64,000 bases of DNA from contig JAETOO010000008.1 in assembly GCA_021771715.1 (NCBI GenBank), positions 85,190-149,189 on the forward strand, read 5' to 3'. The position numbers and the translations under genes are program-made. Each line of letters starts with the position of its first letter. The stretch's first letter is position 1. Of this stretch, positions 44,323 through 52,188 are shown piece after piece. The DNA comes from Oscillospiraceae bacterium (GTDB taxonomy: Bacteria; Bacillota; Clostridia; Lachnospirales; Lachnospiraceae). Below the pieces are notes generated by a model. The model did no database searches and was not told the origin of the DNA. It worked only from the letters and a program-made list of their open reading frames with translations.

Positions 44323-44354
44323 GGCAGGAGCGCACCATCTGGCACACTTCTGCC
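44323..44354 (-). terminator. Terminator of the SGNH hydrolase gene and of the sugar cluster
   Basis: On the minus strand GGCAG/CTGCC continues into AGTGTGCC/GGTGCGCT around a 4-nt loop, with seven T's directly after. It lies about 80 bp past the SGNH stop codon. The interval 44231-44322 shows no gene. Confidence 0.8.
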
Positions 44355-44433
44355 GCTGTTGATTCATCCCATCACATTTCTGCTCACTGTCTGCTGTACC
44401 CTGTCACGCTTCTGTCGCTGTGCCACCCTGTTC

Positions 44434-45486
44434 CTATTGAATCTTCTCAATAATCGAGTGGTAAAGCTTTATGTAGTCCGCCTCCAGGTAGTGCAGTCCG
44501 TCGCGCGAGCCGAAGCCGTCCGCCTTCATCTCCTTGTACGTGTTCACGTAGCGCGAGCGGAAGGCCACGTACATCTTCTTGTTGAAGGAGTTGATCGCGG
44601 AATTTTTCACCTTGTAGCCGCGCTTCGCCACCTTCGCGTCGTCCACCGGATTCACCGAGAGGATGTAGAACTTCGTCTTGGGGAAGTTCTTGATCAGCTT
44701 CTTATAATAGGAAATGTAAGACTTCACATTTCCGAGGTCGTTGACGCCGAGCGCCAGCACCACCTTCACGTTCGGGTTCGCCTTCAGGTAATACTTCAGC
44801 TTGACCCCGGCTGTACTCTTGAGCCAGGAGTAGCCCTCGCCGACCTTCGCGATGTAGAGCGTGTCCGCCGGCGCGATCGACTTCTGCATCCCGACCATCC
44901 GGGAATCTCCGACGAAGATATAGTCGCCCTTGAACACCTTCACGACCTTCTTGCCGTCCGCGTTCAGATAGTAGCCGTCCTTCACACAGTTCTTGAGCTT
45001 CACCCCGTCTGCGCCGACGTAATACTTGCCGCCGTCCACCCACTGGTTCTTTGCGATCGCCCCGTCCGCACCGACGTAGTACAGCTTCCCGCTGCGCCGA
45101 ATCCACTTTTTCTGGGCGCGCACGCCATTCTTGTCAAAATAGTAAGACTTTCCATTCTTCTTAATCCAGCTCGACTTGATCCGGACGCCGTTTGCCTTGA
45201 CATAGTACGTCTTCCCGTCCGTCGTGATCATCCGATTCTTCGCCATCAGGCCGCTTTTCAGAAAATAGTAGTACTTTCCGCCGATCTTCAGCCACTGGTT
45301 CTGCGCATACGTCCCGTCCTTCAGACGATATTTCTTTCCGGATCCTGTCTTCACCCACTTGCCGCCCTTTGCGACCGACGCGGCCGGTGTCGCACTGCCC
45401 GCCGCCTGAACCGGAAGCGCCGCAGCCGCACACGCGAGGCACAGAATCAGAAGCAGCACGCGCAGCTTTTTCACACTGTTTGACAA
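44434..45486 (-). CDS. Secreted SGNH/GDSL-type hydrolase with cell-wall-binding-like repeats
   Basis: About 350 residues. A signal peptide (SVKKLRVLLLILCLACAAAALPVQA) is followed by about eight 20-residue aromatic repeats of the choline/glucan-binding type (for example WLKIGGKYYYFLKSGLMAKN, WIKKNGKSYYFDKNGVRAQ). A C-terminal SGNH domain has FVGDSRMVGMQ (nucleophile Ser), ALGVNDLGN and the terminal DGLHY with the catalytic Asp-x-x-His. It probably deacetylates or de-esterifies a surface glycan while held on the wall. The start appears to be TTG 45486, 9 bp after AAAGGGGG. It ends the sugar cluster. Confidence 0.85.
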   Translation of the reverse strand: MSNSVKKLRVLLLILCLACAAAALPVQAAGSATPAASVAKGGKWVKTGSGKKYRLKDGTYAQNQWLKIGGKYYYFLKSGLMAKNRMITTDGKTYYVKANGVRIKSSWIKKNGKSYYFDKNGVRAQKKWIRRSGKLYYVGADGAIAKNQWVDGGKYYVGADGVKLKNCVKDGYYLNADGKKVVKVFKGDYIFVGDSRMVGMQKSIAPADTLYIAKVGEGYSWLKSTAGVKLKYYLKANPNVKVVLALGVNDLGNVKSYISYYKKLIKNFPKTKFYILSVNPVDDAKVAKRGYKVKNSAINSFNKKMYVAFRSRYVNTYKEMKADGFGSRDGLHYLEADYIKLYHSIIEKIQ

Positions 45487-45558
45487 AATTGTAATCCCCC
45501 TTTCAATCCTCTCCACTATACAGCATCCGGGGGCGTTTGTCAAACATTGGGAACGGTC

Positions 45559-46479
45559 TCAGATCTGGTTCCGGTACTCGTTTGCGGAGAGGCCGGTCAG
45601 TTTTTTGAAGACGCGTGAAAAATGGGCCATGTCGAGGAAGCCTACCTGCTCTGCCACGTCGCCGATGCGCAGTGCGGGGTCTGCGAGCAGTTTTTTCGCC
45701 TCCTCGACGCGGATCGTGTTCATCAGCTCCGAGAAGCTCTGTCCGGTGTGGCGGTTCAGAAGCTTGCTCAGGTGCCACTGACTCACGTAGATGTTCTCCG
45801 CCACGTCCGTCAGCGTCACCTTCTGGCGGTAATTTTTCCGCATATAGTCGAGCGCCTTTTTTACGATAAAGCTGCCCGCCGCATTTACGGCCGGTTCCTT
45901 CTCCTCTCTCTGTGCCGCTCCCGCTGCAGCCTTCCCGGGCGCGGCGCCGCCCGCCGAATCCGTCCCAGACGCGGCGCCGGCTGCCGAATCCGTCCCGGAC
46001 ACAGCACCGCCAGCCGAATCCATCCCGGACACAGCACTGCCCGCTGCCATCCCGGCGGTCTCCCCGTCGGGTCTTTCCTCGCCCGTGATTCCCTTTCTCC
46101 TCAGATGGCGCGCCATCGCCTCGACCGCCTCCTCGAGCTCCTCCATATTCGAGGGCTTGAGGAGGAAGCGCGTCACTCCGAGCCGGATGGCCTGCTGCGC
46201 GAGCTCGAAATCGCGGTATCCGGTCAGCACGGTCAGCTCCATATCCTCATACTCCGATTTCATCGCCGCGGCCATCGTCAGCCCATCCATCTTCGGCATG
46301 TAGATATCCGAGAATACCATGTGCGGCCTCAGCCTGCGGATCAGCTCGAGCCCCTCCTGGCCGTTCTCCGCCGTCCCGGCCACCTCGCACCCGTACTTCT
46401 CCCACGGAAGCATCTGGGACAGCCCTCTCACAATAATCGGTTCATCGTCTATAATCACAACTCTGTACAATCCCCGCAC
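45559..46479 (-). CDS. YesN-type response regulator, AraC output
   Basis: A 306-residue regulator: receiver domain 1-120 with phospho-acceptor Asp58 (FSDIYMPKMDG), a linker from about 130 to 200 that contains three 10-residue units of the type GTDSAAGAAS, and a C-terminal AraC helix-turn-helix (VTLTDVAENIYVSQWHLSKLLNRHTGQSFSEL, RIGDVAEQVGFLDMAHFSRVFKKLTGLSANEYR). The start is GTG 46479, 7 bp after GGAG. It follows the permease gene by 19 bp. It pairs with the histidine kinase at 49859-52030 and should control the sugar cluster. Confidence 0.92.
   Translation of the reverse strand: MRGLYRVVIIDDEPIIVRGLSQMLPWEKYGCEVAGTAENGQEGLELIRRLRPHMVFSDIYMPKMDGLTMAAAMKSEYEDMELTVLTGYRDFELAQQAIRLGVTRFLLKPSNMEELEEAVEAMARHLRRKGITGEERPDGETAGMAAGSAVSGMDSAGGAVSGTDSAAGAASGTDSAGGAAPGKAAAGAAQREEKEPAVNAAGSFIVKKALDYMRKNYRQKVTLTDVAENIYVSQWHLSKLLNRHTGQSFSELMNTIRVEEAKKLLADPALRIGDVAEQVGFLDMAHFSRVFKKLTGLSANEYRNQI
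45944..46033 (-). repeat. 30-bp in-frame tandem repeat in the response regulator linker
   Basis: Three near-identical 30-bp units encode GMDSAGGAVS, GTDSAAGAAS and GTDSAGGAAP between the receiver and the DNA-binding domain. A partial unit adjoins. Confidence 0.9.
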
Positions 46480-46498
46480 CTCTTCACTCCGACGCCGG

Positions 46499-47353
46499 TT
46501 ATCCCTTGATCGCCCCGGCCGTGAGCCCCTTTATAATATATTTCTGCAGACATGTGTACACCACAATCACCGGCACGATCACGATCGTCACCGCCGCCGC
46601 CATCAGTCCGTAGTTCGTCCCCTCCATCGCCGTCAGCTCCTTCAAAAGCCGCGTGATCGCCCACTGTGTCTGCAGCCGCAGGAAAAACGTCTGCGTGAAC
46701 AGGTCGTTGTAGCTCCACAGGAACGAGAAGATCGCCACTGTTGCAAAGGAAGGCTTTGCAAGCGGCACCACAATCCTGGTGAAGATCTGGAGCGCGCCGC
46801 ACCCCTCCATGAAGGCCGCCTCCTCGAGCTCCAGCGGAAGGCTGCGGATGTAGCCGGTCAGGACGATGATCGCAAACGACAGGTTCCCCGCAATCTGGGG
46901 AAGCGCACATGCGAACAGCGACATCCATCGGTTGCTGCTGTTCACGATTCCCCACGACGCCTCCATCCGGAACACCGGGACAATCGTCGAGAACGCCGGG
47001 AACATCATGCTCGCCACGACGACGGACATCAGGAACTCTCTTCCCTTAAAATGATACCTCACAAGGGCGAAGGATGCAAGCCCCGCGAACGCCATGACAA
47101 AGACCGTGACGCTTCCCGAGACGATCAGGCTGTTCACATACGCGCCGAGAATCGGCACCCGGTCAAACGCCCGCCTGAAATTCGCGAGGGTAAACAGCTC
47201 CCCGACCGGGAGAGAGAAAGAATTCGCGAGAATCTCATTCTTGACCTTAAACGAGTTCAGCATAACCCAGATCAGAGGGTAGATCGTCGTGAGCGCCCAG
47301 AAAATCAGGACTGCATACACGGGTATCATCCATTTGTTTGATGCTTTTTTCAT
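46499..47353 (-). CDS. Carbohydrate ABC transporter permease, MalG type
   Basis: A 284-residue six-helix permease with the EAA motif ELEEAAFMEGCGALQIFTRIVVPLAKPS. It forms the pair with the MalF-type permease 18 bp upstream. The ATPase of such carbohydrate importers is usually a shared MsmX-type protein encoded elsewhere, and none is present here. The C-terminus reads KYIIKGLTAGAIKG, typical of the family. Confidence 0.93.
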   Translation of the reverse strand: MKKASNKWMIPVYAVLIFWALTTIYPLIWVMLNSFKVKNEILANSFSLPVGELFTLANFRRAFDRVPILGAYVNSLIVSGSVTVFVMAFAGLASFALVRYHFKGREFLMSVVVASMMFPAFSTIVPVFRMEASWGIVNSSNRWMSLFACALPQIAGNLSFAIIVLTGYIRSLPLELEEAAFMEGCGALQIFTRIVVPLAKPSFATVAIFSFLWSYNDLFTQTFFLRLQTQWAITRLLKELTAMEGTNYGLMAAAVTIVIVPVIVVYTCLQKYIIKGLTAGAIKG

Positions 47354-47371
47354 CCCTTTCTTCCTCCTCCA

Positions 47372-48253
47372 TCAATAGTCCTTCTCCTTGAAAATCGCAT
47401 TCACGATGCGCGCCGAGATGATGCCGATCACCACGATCAGGACCGCCAGCGCACAGCCGTAATCGGTATTGCGCGTCTCCACCGAGTGGTAGTACATGTA
47501 CGTGCTGGTCAGCCACGTCGTGTTCTGCGGCATTCCCTTCGGGAACATGATCCACGGGAGGTCAAACACCTTGAGTGCTCCGGTCACGGCGAGAATCACA
47601 CACGTGCACAGCACATTGTGCAGCAGCGGCAGCGTGATGAAGCGGATCCTCTGCCACCGGCTCGCGCCGTCAATCGAGGCCACCTCGTAGAGATCCGACG
47701 GAATATTGTTCAGCCCGGTCAGCAGGATCACAAAGTAGAATCCGACGTACTGCCAGATCACCGGGAGAAACATCGTCGCGAGCGCTCTCCCGTCGGACTT
47801 CCAGTCAATCAGGCTGCCCGAGTAGCCAAACAGTTCCATCAGCTGGTTCACCATCCCCTTGTCGTGCAGGAAGATCAGGTTGAACAGAAGGCCCAGCGCC
47901 GTCGCCGAGATCACGATCGGGAAGAAGTAGACGACGCGGAAAAATTTCGCGCCTACCTGGATCTGGTCGACCAGAATCGCGAGCACAAGCGCCATTCCCA
48001 CCTCAAACACGAGCGTCGCCATCATCAGATACAGCGTATTTTTGAGCGCAATCCACACGTTTTTGTCCTGCACCATTTTGACATAGTTGGCGTACCACGG
48101 GTCGAGCCACCCCTTGCTCGGCGCCGCGAGCCCTCCGATATTCTGAAAGCTGTTCAGGATATTTTTCACAAACGGATAGTGCAGAAACACCACCATAAAC
48201 GCGAACGCCGGGAGCAGAAACAGCGCAAGCGGCTTTTTATTTTTATAGATCAT
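47372..48253 (-). CDS. Carbohydrate ABC transporter permease, MalF type
   Basis: A 293-residue permease with six helices and the EAA motif DLYEVASIDGASRWQRIRFITLPLL. The start at 48253 (MIYKNKKPLALFLLPAF) follows AGAGGAG; the longer frame lacks homology. It lies downstream of the substrate-binding gene, from which it is separated by a hairpin that may reduce its transcription relative to the binding protein. Confidence 0.93.
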   Translation of the reverse strand: MIYKNKKPLALFLLPAFAFMVVFLHYPFVKNILNSFQNIGGLAAPSKGWLDPWYANYVKMVQDKNVWIALKNTLYLMMATLVFEVGMALVLAILVDQIQVGAKFFRVVYFFPIVISATALGLLFNLIFLHDKGMVNQLMELFGYSGSLIDWKSDGRALATMFLPVIWQYVGFYFVILLTGLNNIPSDLYEVASIDGASRWQRIRFITLPLLHNVLCTCVILAVTGALKVFDLPWIMFPKGMPQNTTWLTSTYMYYHSVETRNTDYGCALAVLIVVIGIISARIVNAIFKEKDY

Positions 48254-48305
48254 AGCGGTCTCCTCTCTTTGATGTGCAGCATACTCTGCCATGTTTGCAG
48301 AAAAA

Positions 48306-48343
48306 GGGCTGCAGCAAAACCTTCTCCGTCTTCGCCGCAGCCC
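48306..48343 (-). terminator. Attenuating hairpin between binding protein and permease genes
   Basis: On the minus strand GGGCTGC pairs with GCAGCCC across a long loop, followed by TTTTTC. Such partial terminators commonly give more binding protein than permease from one operon. Confidence 0.65.
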
Positions 48344-48434
48344 CTGATTTTCCGCCTCTGCCAACCCAGGTAAACCCATTACCCTAAACAGCCGTCTCTA
48401 CTTCTGTTCCACTGGCAGTCCGGCAGGCAGCCAT

Positions 48435-49745
48435 TTACTGTGCGTGGTACACTTCCAGTCCCTCTGCAACTGCATCTGCCGCTGCAATCTCTCCGCTCAC
48501 GATCTGCGGCATTCCGTCGAACGTCGATACTCTGCACTCGCCGTTGAAAATATCCTGCACTGCGCCTGTCAGAGATGTCACCCCTGTCATCATCTCCATC
48601 GCCTTCACCTGCAGAGAATTGAATGCTGCCTCATCTACTTCCGGAGCCGCCTTCAGAGCGGATGCCGTGTGCTGTGCAAACTTCGCTACCATCGCATCGC
48701 TCGTCATGTAGGATACGAAGTCGACTGCCGCGTCGCGCTTCGCCTCGTCCTCCCACGCTGCCGTGCTGATGTAATATCCCATAGACAGTCCGCCGATCAG
48801 GTCTGTCGCCTTCCGGTCGCCCTTGCCCGGCACGTACGTAACCGTAAATTTGTCAAGCTTCTCAGCATCCAGCGTCGTCGCATCCTCCGGGTCAGACTGG
48901 CATGCGCCTGCGATGCCGCCTACCTTCCAGGAGCCGTCGATCAAAAATGCCGCCTTGCTCTCGGTGAACATCGCGAACGTCTCATCGTCCGTCGCGGACA
49001 GTGTGTTCTCCGGGAAATAGCCTGCCTCATACAGCGCCTTGATGTCCTCCATGCCTGCTACCCAGCCCTGTCCGATCTCGTCGTCCGCGCTCTCCGGGAT
49101 CGTCAGATGGTTCTCCGGCGTTCCGTTGTTGAAGATTGCGAACTCCCACCAGTAGTGCGGGATATTTCCGAGCGCCGCCGCGATCGGCGTGTAGCCTGCG
49201 TCCTTAATCTTCTGGCAGTCCTCCATGAACTGATCCCAGGTGTAATCCGCCCCCGGCACCGCCACGCCCGCAGCGTCCAGCACCTCTGTGTTGCAGAACA
49301 TCGCCTCCCAGTAGCCGTTGACCGGAACCGCGTACTTCACTCCGTCCACGATAGACGCTGTGATCAGATCGTCATTCATGTTGGCTGCATAATCCGGGTA
49401 TGTCTCGCGGATTGTGTCGATCGGAACGACCTTGCCCGCCTCGATGAAGGAGTTCGCGTCCGCGCCGTTGAAGAAGAACAGGACATCCGGGTCAGCTCCC
49501 GTCTGGAAATCCATCTCCACGCGCGCCTTGAACGTCTCATCCGACGTCGCCGAAGCGTCGTTCACCGTGTTGCCGGTAGCTGCCTCCCACTCGGAGACTG
49601 CATCCTTGAAGTTCTGTGAGTTGCCGTCCTCACCTGCGAACGTCGTCGTCACGTTCAGCTCTGTCCCCTCTGCAAGCGCCGGTACCGCGCCCAGCATCGA
49701 ACACATCATCGCTCCTGCCGTTAAAAATGCCAGCTGTTTTCTCAT
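48435..49745 (-). CDS. Sugar ABC transporter substrate-binding protein
   Basis: A 436-residue family 1 extracellular solute-binding protein. The signal peptide MRKQLAFLTAGAMMCSMLGAVP ends after PALA; the cysteine inside is not in a clear lipobox. The mature protein begins EGTELNVTTTFAGEDGN, with FNGADANSFIEAGKVVPID and YAVPVNGYWEAMFCNTEVLDAAG typical of oligosaccharide binders. It lies between the histidine kinase and permeases. The context with a chitobiose phosphorylase suggests an amino-sugar disaccharide as ligand. Confidence 0.92.
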   Translation of the reverse strand: MRKQLAFLTAGAMMCSMLGAVPALAEGTELNVTTTFAGEDGNSQNFKDAVSEWEAATGNTVNDASATSDETFKARVEMDFQTGADPDVLFFFNGADANSFIEAGKVVPIDTIRETYPDYAANMNDDLITASIVDGVKYAVPVNGYWEAMFCNTEVLDAAGVAVPGADYTWDQFMEDCQKIKDAGYTPIAAALGNIPHYWWEFAIFNNGTPENHLTIPESADDEIGQGWVAGMEDIKALYEAGYFPENTLSATDDETFAMFTESKAAFLIDGSWKVGGIAGACQSDPEDATTLDAEKLDKFTVTYVPGKGDRKATDLIGGLSMGYYISTAAWEDEAKRDAAVDFVSYMTSDAMVAKFAQHTASALKAAPEVDEAAFNSLQVKAMEMMTGVTSLTGAVQDIFNGECRVSTFDGMPQIVSGEIAAADAVAEGLEVYHAQ

Positions 49746-49858
49746 AAAAAATCCTCCCTTTCTTTGTTTCCGGCGATTTCCCTGCCGCCGGTTTCTGTAT
49801 CGGTTATGACTCTATTATGCATCTCATTCTGTATTTTTTGAATAACCAGAGCTGGCAT

Positions 49859-52030
49859 TTATTGTTCTTTTTTGTTCATCTCCCCCGCTGCTGTCTCCTG
49901 TTTTTGTTTCGGTATTGTCAATTTTGCCGTCACTCTTCCGTCCGCGTCCTCCGAGATCGCGAGCCCGCACGGCTCTTTGTACAGGATGCGCAGCCGCTGG
50001 TTGACATTCGCGATCCCCAGGTTCCCGGCAGGCTCCTTTCCCGTCTGGTAGGCCGGATCCAGCAGCCGCGCCACTCTTCTGCGGTCCTCGTCCGTCATTC
50101 CCCCATTGTTCACCGTCTCCAGGTACAGGTACGTCTCGTCGCAGTACCCGCGCAGCCACACCGTCCCCGAGCCGTTCGGCACCACGCCGTGCTCGATCGC
50201 GTTCTCGATCACCGGCTGCAGGATCAGTCTCGGCACCAGGCAGTCCATCAGCTCCTCTGGCAGGTCGATCTCCACCGTCAGCCGCTTTCCCAGCCGCTCC
50301 TTCGTGATATATAGATAGGAATTGACGTACCCCATCTCCTCTGAGAGCCGCACACTCGAGCGCCTGCGGCGGTCCATCGCGGCGTCCAGCATCGTCGAGA
50401 GCGCCCCGATCATCTTCGACACCTTCTCGTTGCCGCCAAGCCGCGCCTCCCAGTTGATGATCTCCAGCGTGTTGTTCATGAAGTGCGGGTTGATGTGCGA
50501 CTGCAGCGCCATGATCCGGGCCTCGCGCAGCGCGATCTCCTCCTGGTAGATCTGGTCAAACTGCCGCTTCAGGTTCGCGGACATCTGATTCATCGAGTCG
50601 CGCAGGTACGTGAACTCTGCGTTCTGAACCGTCTCCCGGACCTGGTAGCCCAGCTCGCCGTGCTCAATGTGGCGCGCTCCGTCGCTCAGCGCCTCGATCG
50701 GGTCTGTCACCTGCCTGCGGAACACGTACAGCATCAGAAGCAGCATCGGAATCAGGCAGAGCAGCATCGCCCCCAGCACGTACTGGTAGCCGTAAAACGG
50801 GTAGCGCGTCACCTCCTTCTGGAGCAGCATCGACGTGTACAGCGTGTAATTGTCCCCGTTCTGCCGGTCCGTGACCAGCAGCCGGTCGCCCAGCCACACG
50901 TAGCCCTTCTTTGCCTCCACCTGGTCCTGCGTCTCCTTTGTCAGGCTTCCGTCGCTCTGTCCTGCCGCGCTGTCGCCACCGGTTTCCGCTGCCGTCTGCG
51001 TGGATGCGCTGCTTCCGCCCGTTTCCGCTGCCGTCTGCGTGGATGCGCTGCTTCCGCTCGTTTCCGCTGCCGTCTGTGCGGATGCATTGCTTCCGCTGTG
51101 GCGGCGCTCCGCCTCCCAGCTGTCCAGCCGCTCGTTCGGGATCAGACGGAGCGCCTCGCCGTTGACCTCCGTGTAGACGCCGTCCGCCATCGGGTACTCC
51201 TTCAGGCTGTTGAAGCAGTAGTCCCGGTTCAGGCCGAACACCAGCGTCCCCCTCGTCTGAAAGCGGCCGTCCAGCAGGTTACGCACCAGATACAGGGTGC
51301 TGCCCCGCTTCAGAAAGCCGGCCCGCGTGCCCAGTGACTCCGCATAGTTCCGCACCACGCTGTGATCGCTCTCCTGGTAATTCCGGATCTGCTGGTAGCT
51401 TCCCTTCCCGTGCTCATTGTACACGCCGTACAGCTCCTGCGCCTCCGCCTCCGGGTCCTCGCCGCCCGCAAACCACAGGATGGCGCAGGAGACCGCGTTG
51501 TTTTTTGTGTACTGTGCAGTCAGGTACTCCTTGTACTCCCGGCTCGCCTTGACGTAGCTCAGCCGGCCGTCCTGGTAGGCCGCGTACGTGGCGAGCAGAT
51601 CCCCGTCGTACGACGCCTGGCGCGACGCCGCGATCGCCCCGTTCAGCCGCTCCACGCAGATCTGCACATTAAACTCAAGCTGATCCCGGAAATTCTGCGC
51701 CGTCATGTCGCTGTGGTTGCTCGCGAGATAGACGCCGAAAATCCCGGTCAGAAACGCAAACGGGATGAGCCAGCAGATCAGCAGCACTCCGATCATGCGC
51801 CAGCGCAGCGACCGCGCGCGGTGGCCGCTCTGTTTCCGTCTGCGCACGCCAGGTACACGCTCCGCCTCCCGGACTTGATTCGCCTTGCGAGGCGTGCACT
51901 CCACCTCCCGGACTTGATCCGCCTTGTGAGGCGTGCACTCCGCCTCCCGGACTTGATCCGCCTTGTGAGGCGTGCGCTCCGCCTCTTGGGAGCATGCTCG
52001 TGCGTCGCACCTCTCGTTGGAATTGTCCAT
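49859..52030 (-). CDS. YesM-type sensor histidine kinase with two tandem-repeat insertions
   Basis: A 723-residue membrane kinase. An unusual cytoplasmic N-terminus carries three 13-residue repeats (residues 17-56), then TM1 (79-103), an extracellular sensor of about 300 residues holding a second 13-residue repeat array (about 312-351), TM2 (around 405-430), HAMP, the HisKA_7TM-like box with His512 (QSHINPHFMNNTLEIIN) and an HATPase domain (PVIENAIEHGV, GNLGIANVNQRL). The start at 52030 follows AAAGG. Its partner is the regulator at 45559-46479. It should sense a sugar or the loaded binding protein. Confidence 0.9.
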   Translation of the reverse strand: MDNSNERCDARACSQEAERTPHKADQVREAECTPHKADQVREVECTPRKANQVREAERVPGVRRRKQSGHRARSLRWRMIGVLLICWLIPFAFLTGIFGVYLASNHSDMTAQNFRDQLEFNVQICVERLNGAIAASRQASYDGDLLATYAAYQDGRLSYVKASREYKEYLTAQYTKNNAVSCAILWFAGGEDPEAEAQELYGVYNEHGKGSYQQIRNYQESDHSVVRNYAESLGTRAGFLKRGSTLYLVRNLLDGRFQTRGTLVFGLNRDYCFNSLKEYPMADGVYTEVNGEALRLIPNERLDSWEAERRHSGSNASAQTAAETSGSSASTQTAAETGGSSASTQTAAETGGDSAAGQSDGSLTKETQDQVEAKKGYVWLGDRLLVTDRQNGDNYTLYTSMLLQKEVTRYPFYGYQYVLGAMLLCLIPMLLLMLYVFRRQVTDPIEALSDGARHIEHGELGYQVRETVQNAEFTYLRDSMNQMSANLKRQFDQIYQEEIALREARIMALQSHINPHFMNNTLEIINWEARLGGNEKVSKMIGALSTMLDAAMDRRRRSSVRLSEEMGYVNSYLYITKERLGKRLTVEIDLPEELMDCLVPRLILQPVIENAIEHGVVPNGSGTVWLRGYCDETYLYLETVNNGGMTDEDRRRVARLLDPAYQTGKEPAGNLGIANVNQRLRILYKEPCGLAISEDADGRVTAKLTIPKQKQETAAGEMNKKEQ
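50980..51096 (-). repeat. 39-bp in-frame tandem repeat in the sensor domain
   Basis: Three 39-bp units encode units of the type SSASTQTAAETGG in the extracellular part of the histidine kinase. Units differ at a few positions only. Confidence 0.9.
51860..51976 (-). repeat. 39-bp in-frame tandem repeat in the kinase N-terminus
   Basis: Three 39-bp units (51860-51898, 51899-51937, 51938-51976) encode EVECTPRKANQVR, EAECTPHKADQVR and the like before the first membrane helix. The following stretch contains a partial unit. Confidence 0.9.
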
Positions 52031-52188
52031 CTGTCTCATCCTTTCTGTCGTAGTCCCTCCATCTGAGCATGCTCAGTCATTCCTGTCCACATCTCGTGAC
52101 ACCAGATTTGTCCGGCATCCAATGCTCACTTGCCGCAGCCTTCCTTTGCAGTCTATGTCATCCGCTTTCCTGTCCTGACCCCACCGTT

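Noticed and set aside
44434..45486. Aromatic 20-residue repeats in the SGNH protein as another minisatellite case.
   Set aside because: These are a known wall-binding repeat family with diverged DNA, not recent tandem copies.
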